From Allacma fusca (taxonomy: Eukaryota > Arthropoda > Collembola > Symphypleona > Sminthuridae), in NCBI GenBank assembly GCA_947179485.1, contig OX359246.1, forward strand, positions 55,531,632-55,595,631: a stretch of DNA of 64,000 nt, read 5' to 3'. The position numbers were made by a program, and so were the translations under genes. The notes under the pieces were generated by a model. It worked only from the letters and a program-made list of their open reading frames with translations, searched no databases and was not told the DNA's origin. Within the stretch, counting starts at the first letter, position 1; each line of letters opens with the position of its first letter. Below, in pieces: positions 35,362 through 48,233 of the stretch.

Positions 35362-38300
35362 CTAAGACAAAACATTATTCGTCAACTGAAAGGTCTGGTC
35401 CTTATCAGAGTCATAGGATTGCCAAAGTTTGACAATAATTGCAAAGATTACGAACATAATTACAGCCGGAATGGCGGGATTCAATTCCTCCTGAATTAGC
35501 TCACACATTTGATTCATAAGGATGTGAAATAATGCTAAATGGGAAAGTTAAATGGTGGGGATTTCTACAATAGTTTTTTGTTAAGTAGGGAATGTGTGTG
35601 TGTGTGTGTGTGTGTGCCTATGTATGTGGTGGGTGTGGGTGAATGTATATATACAGTGTCATAGGAGTTACTCTCAAGTTGGAAGATAAGAAAAACCATT
35701 ACCGGACCGAAGGAGCGTGTGAGGATCCGACATTTGTCTTGGGACTGACTGAACAGGGATGCTCACTTCTATATCATACGCTGTAAGGACTGTAGCTCTG
35801 CACTTGAGCTGGAACGGTCCCGGAGGGACGTGTCGAGGGAGAGGAAATGATATACTTGACACCGTCACTTTGGCCATGGGGTCAACATTCTCTCCTCCAT
35901 GCTGAATGTCAGTCTTTGTGAGTCCGTCATTCAACTGAAAATAATTATATTATCTGTACACACACACTATATTGAAAGGGAAAATAATCACCCCGCTAAC
36001 ATTTCCTCCCAATATCTACGTAGACAGGAAATTGTTGGCTCCATCATAACTAATTGCATTAGTTTTGTCATTTTCTTTCAACGTCAATTTGTTTTCCACG
36101 GAATGACTAAGTACATATGTACATCCCATTTTAGTAATGAATTCCTGTAAAAATATACAACTTTCTTACTGCACTGTCCCGATGCATATCTGCACTTTTC
36201 TCCCAGACAAGAGCTTCGTTCAAGTCTGTACAAATTTCAAGATCTACCCTTAAACTCTTCACTGGCACTTGAGTTCCTTACTTGAGACAATTGTCGATTA
36301 GGACTTCAGAGAATGGGACCAAAACTCGGATTTGGGATCCCTACTTATCTAACACTTGACTCAAACTCAATGTAATTAGCCCTCAAATGAGACTAAAATG
36401 TGAGAAACGTTCTGGAGTATAGTTGATTTTTATTCCTTGGCTTCCTCAACGATTTTATTTGGAGCGTCGCTAACAGGCCAGAACGGCCCTATAGATTTAA
36501 ACAAAACTGTATAGTAATCTCAAAACCAAGCCCGGAACCTGAATAGGAAAAATATATGAAATAAATTTACAGGAACCATACGAAAGCAATCATAAAAAAA
36601 ATAATACAAACCATTCAAAATATATTAGTTAAAGAATTATAATATGACGGAGCACCAACTTTGGGAATATTAATAATAATCTAGGATCCTAGGAATAAGT
36701 CCTGTTAAGAGTTTATCTGTGTAGAAGAAAGTCATATACACTCCAATAAAAGAGCTAATAATTCATTGATACTGGTATTAATTATTTATAGACTCCAAAT
36801 TGTGGTGTTCCATTAGTATTTTGTAATCTGAGGATTTGTGCTCTCATACATACATGCGTATCCTCAAGGAGATCCCGATGTCCCAATGGGTAATTGGATA
36901 CTTGTCCCAACTTTCTATTTTTAGCTGGTCGCAAGGAGCTTGAGTGGAGGATAAAGTATAAAAGACTAAATGAATCCATTAATCACTATCAGTTCCATTT
37001 CAGGAGGACAAATCCGAGCTTATTAGCCGTAAAATAACCAGATTCCACCCCAACAATCTGTTTCATTTTTTGTATTTCGTCCAAAAAAAAAAATACTGGG
37101 ACTGGGCTGGATCATGGGATAATAGTGTAAAGTACGTGCCTGCAGCCTCAAGATTATGTTTTTTTTTCTCTTGGACGAGGAGGAGATGACGAAGAAGGAA
37201 GGAAGGATGAAACATGACTTACTCTGCTGTCGTCAAGGTACCAGGTGACATTAGCCGGTGGATAGGAGGCTGGTGTGTGACAATGGGCCAGGACATAGTC
37301 TCCCGGGTGGTATTGGGCTCGGTCCAATTCAACCGATGGTCTGTCATCTCCAATTACTGCCGCACAAATACAAGATTAGTTTTGCCATACAAAACCCATT
37401 TGTGAGTAATATTCCTTGGAGGTGCATACATACGTCCCTCTACGGTACAACTATACACATGGAAGTACATATGTATCTACATAACCAATGTCTTGAAATA
37501 ATATAAATTCTACTCTATCCCTTCCCTCTCCAATGTCACTTTTCATCCTTGTCCATTCCGCTTTACCAATCAACATCATTACTTTGACTCCACTGTGGGC
37601 ACGTTTTTTTTTCCATAATAATACGATACAGGCAGTTGCTTATAGCGGACTTTGGATGCTCGTGGCCTATAAAGTAGGAAAAACTGGAGCACAATACATA
37701 AAACCCCAGGACTTGTGTATACCCTCTCCTGCATTTACTCTTTACATTAATAGACTCTAATGTCAGCTCCGTCTACGTGCTAATTCCCCACACAAGCCTA
37801 TTTTCCCCGGAATGGAGGATTTCAAAGTATCCGTTTGATTTTTTTTAATGGACTGGTCCCGATGTGCATATCTTGCAGGGAAGAATTAGATCCTCGTCCG
37901 GAAGTATTCCCCTGCCGTCATTAAAGCCAGTGTTAGTGTCCTGATTGGGGCTATTTTGCAGGGAAACTTAAACTCCGTTTTTGTAAGTGCACCTTTTTAA
38001 TACAAACAGTGTATTTATTGCTAAGGTATATGTATTATGCATATGTGCTTAAAGAGAATCTTATTGTCAACTATACTATAACAAGTATTTAATTAGGGTC
38101 CCTGCTAGGAGGCTAATTCCGAAAAATTGTCTTGGGCAGTAAATAAGCAGGGATATTACGCCTATAATAACAAAGTAATTTTAATAAGGGCGGGTGAGAG
38201 AGTGCAGGTCCTGTTGCCAAGTTGAGTGCGGAATCCTCTCCTATCTCAATAGGAATTAATGAAGTGGCTTATAAAAAGTGTTACTTGAGCATTATTATTT

Positions 38301-41300
38301 TAATGACCCTACTCCCACCATTCAGTAACATATGGATCTGCATCCAATATCAATAAAAACCTCCCTACACCTCTAGAAGCTATTGGAGCCTTAAGAGTGT
38401 ATGTACACAATGGGAGGGACATTACTCATTGTAAAGAGCCTCCTGTACATATGGGTTCCAGTCACCTATAGATATGTATGTACGTATACATATGTACTTC
38501 AGGCTTCTACAGCTCTGCTCAGAAGAGTCTGGTAAATACAATAGTGAAATTTATGACAATACTATAAAAATTGAGAATGGTATTTATGCGTCTACGGGCA
38601 GATTGAATCGTTATAGAGACCAGAGTGTATAAAATGGGAAGAGAAGCAGGTTCTTCCCCGAGACGATTATCTACCGACGCGACAAGAAAAAAGTCATAAA
38701 AAGAGAAAAGCAAGGGTGGCAGTCTTGAAACTGAAAAGGAGATGCTGACGGGAATGGCACTGAGGAAAAATATGGATTATGGACTTTGCTATTCTATCCT
38801 GGATCCTCCAAAGCGTCCCAAGCCTAGCAAAACTCCCATCACATACAGTACTTCTGTACCTTTATAGATATAGATACATCAAGGCCCTGTACCATGGGGA
38901 AGGTCTACACCTACTATACTATGATATTCCTATAGGTACGTACATACTTACAATGTGCACGTAGATGCATGGGGATGACAAAGCGAGAAAAAAGATGATG
39001 AACACGTTCCTTCAAATATTGTCCGCTCTGTCAGCAGACACACATACAATCCCACACACACACACACACATCTATAGGTATACATAGGGATATGGACACA
39101 TGCTAAAAGGTCCGAAGTATTCCAGAACAAAATGTTCTCTTTATCAGAGAAATGACACAAAAGGACTGGCAATGGCTGTTCCCGGAGAGTTTGGGGAGAG
39201 CGGAGGGAATGGGGACGGGAGGAAGTTTAACTGTCACTGAAAAAATTATGACCCTTCACTAATAGCTGATTGGTTAGAGGAGCAATATGAGAACTCCAAG
39301 TAAATTAAATGCTCTCACTAAATTGAAATTTTATGATATTGTCTCTCTTCCCAGTAACTCTTCTGTGACCGTACCGCAAGTCAGGCGGATGTGACTTCTC
39401 TCACAATATGCTTTTCCCACCTCGGGCTACTTTTCGGTATTTTGATCGTTATGGAAGGATCCCATTGTGTGGAAGCATGACAACTTGACAACATATGGTG
39501 GAAAGAAAAATACTTGAAAAGACACGCGTTCTCTTTCACGAGAGCAAAATCGTCTAGAAGGTAAGTAGGGGATAGGGAAAATGTTGAAAGGTATTCTATG
39601 AGAAGAAGAAGAAGAAAAAAAAACCTGGAGAAAAAGCAAGGTTTACTGAAGAGAGTGACTATACATGTTCACTTATGTAAAGTAGAAAAGATATTGACTG
39701 CTATTATCTCTGGAAGTCTATTCCGAGAAAGGATTCCAGTCGAGAGTGAGAGTAGAACGGAACGGTTACTTGACGACGTAAATGGGTTTTATACGGCCGG
39801 AAAACAAGCATAAAAATCCAATAAGTTTCACTTTATGTCCGCTTTGACTCGCTGTAAACCATGCCTTTGACAATCCACTCCATAAACTGTTTCTCCTCTT
39901 CAACCCCACAAAAAAAAAATAACTAACTCCAGAGTTGTTGTTGTTCTCCGTAACCAGGAACAACAACTCCAGAGATACATACACACACTGTCTCCTCAGT
40001 CAGGAGATCTTGAGCAGGGAATGGGTAAATTTTGCAAATATTTACAGAAAGAAGCAAGGTCGGGAAAGCAAAACAGTGGGAAGGAATCCCATACCTACAA
40101 CAGCCAGGTTATTGGTGTCTGAGAACGTCTCAAAAGTCGTCTCCGCCGACACGACACATTTGAATGGGCCCGAAATTTCCAGGGGAACATCCCGAAGAAC
40201 CACGTTCCTCTCATCGGATTTGGGTATCTGAAAAGAGTCAAAAATCCAATTCCAACATGGGACCCCACACACTATATGAACATTTCACTTCCCTTCCCAT
40301 TAGTCATATTGAAAGTTTAGAGCCTGGAAGAGCCACCTTAAGTGCACCCGTGAAGTCACCTTGTGCATACAAATAAAGGTAGATATCTATGTGTAATGAC
40401 GATATCCTAAGCATCCCATATTTACTATATTGTTGTACAAGTATCTATAGATATGCACTAGAAACTCCGACCATCAAGGATATAGAATCTCCTCTCCCCA
40501 TGTACATTTTATGTTGTTTAAATAAAGGAAAATACTACAGAGAGGGGGTGGGTGTATACACAGATGGATGGAATTCCACCATGAATAAAAGAGCACAGTC
40601 AAAAAGGTATCAAGCGAAATGCAATCGACCATGTAATCATCCGTTATTCGTTCAAGGCAAAATCTTGAGCATCCAGCCTCCGGAGATTTCCAATAAAGGA
40701 TCAGCCCCCGCCAATAATGCAGTCGAGTGGAATCGGATCCATGTGTACATATGATAAATGATAGTCACGGGGGGTTTTTCTATTACAGCTATTATCAATT
40801 CCCCACCAGTACTCCAGACAACTCATATTTTGAATAAGGACGAGATGGTTGAGGAAAGTTATAGCTTTTTCGAGAGCAGGGCTCCGATGTCGTCAACACA
40901 ATTTGGGGTACTATTTGGTATACACATACAATAAAATGTCTGGGATCACTTTTTGAAATAATATTTGCAAGCCCTGATTTAAGGGACAATCAATTTTTTT
41001 TGGGGAAACTTTATGGGTCAGAGTACGCGGGGAAGGGATTTTCTCTCTCCCGCGACAATGAGAATAACATTGCTTGACAAATGACAAGGATCTACAGGAA
41101 TCTCACAAATAGAGGTAAAGCTTTTGAATTCCTCGTTACTTACAACCACTCGAACACCGGGCTGAGGGAAGACTTTGATAGGCGGGACTTCCTTTGGAAC
41201 GTAGCGGTAAAATTCTTGAGAGCCTTTATACCACTTCACAGCATACAAGCTCCCGACATCGATGTCGTATTTACATGTGAACCGTACTTCACCGCCCCGG

Positions 41301-42145
41301 CGGACAAACGTCGGCATGAGGATCTCCACCCGTTTCAAACTGGAACATTCTGTCAAAGATCAATCCGCTCATGTCAATACTTATGGAATCAATCCATTTC
41401 TTTCATGTAGGAAATCTATTTCCCTATCAGGATTTATTCACCGTGCAAGGGGAGACAAGCTTTACGCCAGGAAAGGACGAGTCTGTCTTTCTGTGCAAAT
41501 TCCGGGAATATATACACCTGCCACTCACGTGGACCCCAACCCAGGATTTACAGGAATACTTCTCAAGTGAAAGTCTCATAAATTCTGGGAGTATCATCCC
41601 AATTAGAGCATGATCCATATCTATGTATATACACAGCTATATATAAAGTTCTGGGGAGCGATTAAGTAAAACTAAAAGAAATTAGTTTGAGCATATGAAA
41701 CTCATCATGATGATGATGAGGCTCCGGTAGTTTGGGAGGTGTATGACTTATGTACTTACGCGTAGATATCACAGGAGGTGTTCCTTCAAAGCATATGTAT
41801 ACTGTACGTGGTCTGGTTCGTCAAATAGTGGATACATGTAGATATGTATGTATAGGAGTGCGTGTGCAATGGTTGTGCACTTGGTATGAGGTGAATTTCG
41901 CAATATTCTCTCCCCTTTTGAGTATGTCATGACCAAGAAATAGCAGAGAGGAGGAAAGTTTGGAAGAGAGCACGGGAGAGACGGGAGTATGTATCTGAAG
42001 GTAGTTTTACCAACTGAGGGATTTTTGAACATGATGAATCGCTCCCGTCATTCTTAATTCAGGGATTTCCATACTCAGCTACAACTTGGAGCCGGGGCTT
42101 TTCTCCCTGACGAGAGACACGGCCAGAGTTTGTATGAGCTCGAGA

Positions 42146-42184
<39 letters not shown>

Positions 42185-44135
42185 GAGGATGCAGGAGGCC
42201 GGGAAGGTAAGGGAGGAAGCAGAGGAGTTCATTTGACAAATGGCCAGTGACTACGAACATGTTAAGTAATAACAAGTTATCAACTGCCTGGCGGATGTGC
42301 CCATTTTGCATCCGATCCCAAGACGTTTACTTATCATTTCTCTTCCACTTTATATGACTCTCGAGCGTTTTATTAGTTACTAATATTCCCGGAGTTTAAA
42401 AAATTGCACTTGACCGGGAATCTTGTCCCTGTGCCAAGAGGAGAGAGCTATCAGTGGGGCTCCAGTGAAGGATGATATTTTAAAAGTAGAGAGAATTGTG
42501 CCGTGATTGTCTAGTGGTTAGGAGCCCAGTGATGATGGGGAACTTTTTAGTGGACCTTGGTATCGTTCGTTAGCGTCCCTCCTAGTATAAGTCCGCAGAC
42601 ACTCTTGAGGTTTTAGTGTCTTTTAAAGGGACCCGGATAATATTTATGAATTGCCCTGTGATTTATTGTTAGTTGAGTGCCCTTCGTCATCCGCTCCATT
42701 TATCCTCCGAGATAGTTTTGCTAACTTCAGTAAAGTAGAGGCTTAAGTATGTTCAAGTACTTATGGATTGTAAGGAGGAATTGCTCCCAGTAAATGAGAA
42801 ATGACAGTAAGGAGTGTCTGCTCCCCGGAGCAACACACAAATATTTCCCTAGCTTTGAAAATTCGAGAGTTTAAGCTTTCCCGCATTTTCCAGGATTTAT
42901 ATCTCTTTCCCTTCAACTAAAGTCCCTGCTAAGTACTCCAGGAGTACCTTCACAGATGGCTCTATATAAGGACAATTTTTTTTTACCTGACTATATAGTA
43001 CCAATCAGTCCACCCTTATCAGGCCAGCCAGACCTCCCTATATTTATCTTACCCCCAGTCCCAGTCCCCCATTGTCAATTGTCAGATTTACTTTTGAATT
43101 TAAACTACAAATCACAATGCTCTTCTTATCTAATTTTTGATCCCATATTTTACTTTCATTTTACAACTTTTCATCCCCCTCTGTCCCTATGAATTCCCCT
43201 TTCCTTTATAAATGTAATGAATTGAGCCCCAACTCTCCCACTCATGTAACTACATACATATGTCATTGTACTCACAATTCACTGGAAAAAGGAAAATGAA
43301 AACACAGAACATAGTATACATAAATGGTTTCATGCATAGGAGCTCATCGTTAGGAAATATTACTGGGAGAGCATGGGGAAAGTTTTCAAATTCTGAGCAT
43401 TTTTTAAAACTTTTCCACCCATTAATAATACGAGGATCATGACATGCAAGGCCTGCCAAGCCAAGAAATCCCATCCACAAGAGCTTTTTTTTTTGCCCAT
43501 ACTTTCTTGTCCCCCCCCCTGAAAATCCATAGTTTCACAACTGCACTCTTACTTAAGCTCCGCTAAATTAAAAAAAAAACTATGCATAGTCACACCAGGT
43601 AAAGCACGACTCCCAGCATGCAGACAAAACCTTTTGAAATTACCCAAACTTAATGGAGCAACAGGATTTAATTAATTTAAGCATGGATACTACACAGCTC
43701 CAAAGGATGAACAATATCAAGATTTTTAAGAAGAATGTAGGGAATTATGTTTAAATAATTACAAGAAGCGAATCCTTTCTTCCATGTGGGGCAAGTTTCC
43801 CTGAGAGAAACTTCCCTGAAATATATGTGCTAAAAGTTTGAAAATTGCAATGAAGGAAGGTTATGTATCTACATACATGTATCCACTATCCCTTAAAATT
43901 TGAAAAATAGTTTCCCTACGAAAAAAAAAATCCAAGAAAAAATATGAGAGGGAAGGATTTGGAGCGTGAAGTTTCCCCTAGAATGCTCATAAGGATCCGC
44001 CGACATTTGTCATGAAAAGAGAGAAAGTTTATTTGGGAGCCAGAGATTACAGGGAGAAAAGGTGACTAACTTACCATGAATGAGGAAAGTGGCGACAAGC
44101 GAGGCAATTAACAAGAGATAGGCGGTGAAGTCCAT
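35362..44135 (-). CDS. beaten path-like Ig cell-surface protein, membrane-anchored
   Basis: Six exons read 44135-44075, 41349-41144, 40227-40095, 37356-37223, 35934-35703, 35534-35362 (939 nt, 312 aa; phases agree). Exon 1 is a signal peptide (MDFTAYLLLIASLVATFLIH). The first Ig domain has FTCKYD, then VKWYKGSQEFYRYVPKE-PP, the hallmark of the Beat family, and its second Cys in GPFKCVV. The second Ig domain has LAHCHTP, NVTWYLDD and LKCRAT. Exon 6 adds a single transmembrane helix (PAVIMFVIFAIIVKLW) and a tail of about 24 residues. Beats bind Side-family receptors in axon guidance and synapse choice. Drosophila Beat-Ia is secreted, whereas this model is a type I membrane protein. Introns 1-3 are 0.9-2.7 kb and hold only microsatellites and stray open frames. 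Confidence 0.9.
35592..35616. repeat. (GT)n microsatellite in the last intron of the Beat-like gene
   Basis: GT repeat seen directly. Confidence 0.9.
39053..39070. repeat. (CA)n microsatellite
   Basis: Short CA repeat seen directly in an intron of the Beat-like gene. Confidence 0.85.
42149..42180. repeat. (AG)n microsatellite
   Basis: AG repeat seen directly in intron 1 of the Beat-like gene. Confidence 0.9.
42500..42523 (+). ncRNA. 5'-half of a tRNA-His-like sequence (relic)
   Basis: The bases GCCGTGATTGTCTAGTGGTT and the following AGGA match the acceptor and D-arm half of eukaryotic tRNA-His (from memory) with about one difference, and include an A-box. After about 24 nt the match decays, with no T-arm (GGTTCGA) or 3' acceptor strand at the right distance. 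It is therefore a tRNA fragment or the head of a degraded tRNA-derived SINE, not an intact tRNA. Confidence 0.55.
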
Positions 44136-44685
44136 AATTCTACTCCTCAAGCACTTGGTCTCCGTCAAACGTGATGATTCCCCATGCAGAGACTCATCTG
44201 CTCAAGTCGAATAAAAAATCCATTTTCCGTCACTCACTTCCTTCCATAACCAGTTTCTCTCCACGTTTCAAGTCATTCATATTTTCCTGTCGAATTTATA
44301 CCGAATCCATCATAGAAGACAAGCTTCAAAAATCTAATGCTTCACATATCTATGTATAAAATCCTGATGGGGAAAACATATATTACCAATTGTGGGAGAA
44401 GGGGAGGCGGACTGGGCGGGGAAACCAATTTTTTAAAGGTTACAAAAGTTTTTAAAGACATTTGTATACAAAATTATTTCTAGAAATTCCCCACACACAT
44501 GCATACATATGTATGTATGTTTTATAAAATTATAAACTTATTCGGGGGCTTAAATAAGGACCCGTCTTTGTATGTTGGGTTTGTGGTTGGAAACGGTTTA
44601 TCAGGATTTCCGAGATATTTACAAGATTTATGACTCTCGAACAAGTGATTTGAGGTCGAGAGGCATTCGATTTTCTTTCGATTAC

Positions 44686-44715
44686 CACACACACATACAC
44701 ACACACACACACACA
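44686..44715. repeat. (CA)n microsatellite
   Basis: CA repeat with one interruption, seen directly. Confidence 0.9.
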
Positions 44716-45345
44716 ACTTTTCTCCTTTCTCCCTTTTAGATTTGAGCAACCCTTTCTCTAAGATCTTCACAGAGGACGGATATTGCTTAGAGCCACGGGG
44801 AAAGGGAATTCTATGGAGGAAACCTTCTCTGTAAACTTTGCTTCAGGGAAGTTTTGAGCTTGTCAAAACTGCTAAGCACTCCATGTATTCTCCCATCGCA
44901 AATATTTTCGAAGGTTTCAAACCGGAAGTTGTTGTTACTCTTTTAATGCAGTTCTATTGATACAATTGCCATACAATGGTTTCCTCATGTCTGGTTTGTA
45001 TCCAACTTGACCTGTCAAGGTTACTTATTTGCAAAAAAAACAATTTATATAAATACATAAAGTCCGGACACTTGAAATAGATAGTTATGACTCGCAGGAC
45101 CATAAGCAAACAGATACTAGGAGAGCTGAGATTTGGAAGGTTCATCGATCCTATAGGAATGTGAGGGAGTGTCTCTCACGTGGAATTTATTTTCATTGGG
45201 CATATATATCAGTGACATACACAAAAGAACTGTTTTTTTGTTTGCAAAACTTGTAATAAAAAGACTTGGCCTGAAGGGTTGGGCTAGGCAGTAGAAAATC
45301 CATTTAATTGGAAAAAAAGAAATTTCTGGAACCTGTCCGATTTAC

Positions 45346-45346
<1 letters not shown>

Positions 45347-45387
<41 letters not shown>
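45347..45387. repeat. (CT)n microsatellite
   Basis: CT repeat of about 20 units, the last long one towards the right side of the window. Confidence 0.95.
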
Positions 45388-45391
<4 letters not shown>

Positions 45392-46623
45392 CTACACTCC
45401 AAGCTCAAAGACAGGAGCGGTATTTACTTAAATTATATCTTGTTTGCTTTCTATCTCTCCCGCGCCCTCGCTATACTTTCTCCTCAAGCAGAGTCTCCTT
45501 TTAATAAATTAAATCAAGGACGCAAGAAAGTGTTTACTAAGAAGGGGATTTTTAATCTCTGCTCTCCTCCGTCAGGGATCAGTATAATGGGTGTCTTTGG
45601 GCAAGTGATGCTCAAAAGAGTTTATTTCTTTCTATTTTCATTCCGACTCCTTTGAGTTCTTTAAATGAAACTTTCCTTCAATGGAGACTTACGTATTATA
45701 TATCTACCTAATTATATTTTTGTAATGTGATATCAAATGTAATTATTATATTTCCATGCTTACCTTTTCCTTCACAGCCGGAAGTTTGGATTTAATGTTT
45801 GGACGATAGACTATACATAGACAAATTAGGAGCACAAAAACTGAACAACAGGTTTACACTGGTAGCACATAAAATCACTGGAGGATAACCATGCTGTATG
45901 GGTTTGGTGGTTGGTGGAGATTCAAAGTTTTTGATGTGGGCGGAAAAGTCTCTGAGTACAAGGGTATAGAGACGACGTGGTGGAGGCTTATGGAGTGTTC
46001 AAAGGAAAGAATCGCATGAACTCTGGTACTTGAAGCGTACAATGTGGATGTTGCTCAGCGGAACAGGAACAACAAACTGAAGGTAAGTGAAAGTCGTGCG
46101 TTTATTTTCAGGGGTACAAAAAAAAATTTCAGGGGAAAGTGTGCGGCTTGTGGAAACGTGTTGAGTCGGTTTATGTAGAGAAAGCTTCCTTCTGCGTGAT
46201 GAGCTGGGACCTTCCATAGTGGCGTGGATTGTGATACTCTTTGTGGTTACCTATATGAATAACGTTTCTATATTTAGACGGACATGTGTTTAAATTATAG
46301 ATATAGGCCTTTTCAGTCTGCTCAAATTGTATCTTTATGTTCACATTATACGCGTAGATTTTTTTATTGTTTGGTCAAGTTTCATTCCTATTTGTCTTGT
46401 ACATTGCTATATATCAGTTTGTGTACGTAGTACGTGGCATGTACAGTATAAGGACTTAGCATACTCCAGGAAGAATTTTCTTTGCAACTATTAAGCAGGA
46501 TTGAAGATAAAGTTTAAATCTGGTAGTATGTACAGAGTGACTAGAATCCTGTACCCACCCCCTCTATAGTTCACATAATTATATGTAAGGGATTGACTCA
46601 TAAAATATTTCATTCTCTTATAG

Positions 46624-46736
46624 CTCACGAGTCTTATGAGATTGAAATTCTTATAGCCTTATGCTACCTATTTTTAGTACTCATCATGTCCACAGCAGTC
46701 CTCAACGTAGTGACCTTTCAAATAGCTCCCTGGGAA
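46624..46736 (+). CDS. candidate exon encoding one transmembrane helix
   Basis: A good acceptor (ttcattctcttatag) and a donor (gggaa|gtaaat) bound 113 nt of open frame with a hydrophobic run (ALCYLFLVLIMSTAVLNVV) after EIEIL. The pattern vaguely resembles the last helix of two-pore potassium channels, but no pore exon is visible nearby, so I do not name it. A hydrophilic open frame at 47082-47234 (key stretch IPAREHSIETDRIERESLDE) could be a following cytoplasmic exon. Confidence 0.2.
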
Positions 46737-48233
46737 GTAAATACAATTTCTTCCAATGAACATCACAGCATATTTTTTAACACAAATATGTGAGTTCAAA
46801 TAAAGTTACTAATTATGAAATCCTTCAGAAATCTGACTTGGCTGGTTATCCTGATCAGTTTCTGTTGGATTGTTGTACTTTAAGAATCAAAGGTCTATTA
46901 AAAATTATGGTCATATTTTAACGAAGAAATTGAGAATGAAACATTTATGTGAAATACAATTGTACCAGGTTATATTTGATTGTAAATCAATCTCCAACTT
47001 TTGCCGTAATATATCTCCTTGTAAAAATATTTAGACACATTCTCAAATCCTAGTTACGTTCATTGACCCAATTAAAAGATCATGATACTATCAGAGTCCC
47101 GATCTGGCAATTTTCTGAAAAATATTCCAGCAAGAGAGCACTCTATTGAAACTGACAGAATCGAAAGGGAGTCTCTGGACGAAATGAAAGGAAAAACGGG
47201 GTGTTCCAGGAGTAACTTCTCAAATAAAAGATAACATACGCTGACATCTGTGCTCCAATAATCTAAAGAATTCTTGCTTTCTGAGAATTTGATCCCACTT
47301 GTTGTTTTGCAGTACCAATGACTGACGGAGTGAGACATCATACATTCCCGTTGACCTTTTGATGCGCTATTTCCTGATTGCGTTCGTGGAAGTTTATAAA
47401 TGCATTCTTGTTAGAGCAAGGGCTTATCACCAACAAAATTTCTGCTGACCAACAACTTAATACAATGATTGAATGGAAAGAAGCGTGGATTTTTATGCAA
47501 CTAAATAAATATTTGTTGTTGTCAGCAAATTTGGACTGTGATTCGTGTCTATGCGTTTGAACTTTAGGAGTAATAGGTATTTCATTCTTAATTTATTTCA
47601 TTTTGTAAAAGCTATTCATCAGAATTTTTTCACGGATCATTGGAATAATAATTAATGTTCAGATTAGAATCCCCTTCAGCTAATGCTTTAAGGTATTTGA
47701 GTGAAATTCAAAACGATATCTCGACGATGAAAAACGTTTTGGGGGTTTCGACGTTTATATCTTTTTTTTTGCGGTGTCAACTCGTAAAGCGCAATGGGTT
47801 GGGAATTGAGAATCTTGAGAATTACATATTTAATTGATTATAAATTGGTGTAAAAAATGTCAGGATGCATACATTGTATATGAATTGGCCCATATCAATA
47901 TCGGAGACATGATAAATGAATTATGATAATAAGAACAACTTATGATGGACTTATTTCATCGTAGTTCCGAGGTCATTCATATGCCATGCTAATGGGGATC
48001 AAACCATGTTGACAAAGTTTCATTTAAGGAGTTGCACACTTTAAATACAATTTCTGCTGAAATAGTAACACAATTTAATCCAACTGAAGGTCCCATAAAC
48101 AGGAGTCATTAAATATTTGGATATTGTACCTGCTGGACCCAGTGTCAATACTTATAAAGCTGTTCCTGCCCCACAAAGCAAACGGAATACAAAGCATTTA
48201 GCCATATTCTTTTTCCTGAGACAATTTTTTAAA

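Larger units (their letters stand above)
44136..48233. other. intergenic region, mostly non-coding
   Basis: This lies between divergent genes (Beat-like on -, nuclease-like on +), so both promoters should be here, but I see no clear TATA box. It holds CA (44.69 kb) and CT (45.35 kb) microsatellites and the weak candidate exons at 46624-46736 and 47082-47234. A further open stretch near 47655-47750 has a coiled-coil look (LRYLSEIQNDISTM) and is not supported further. Confidence 0.45.

Noticed and set aside
41371..41613. 80-codon + strand frame inside intron 1 of the Beat-like gene
   Set aside because: No splice signals, no recognisable domain, and an equally open frame on the other strand.
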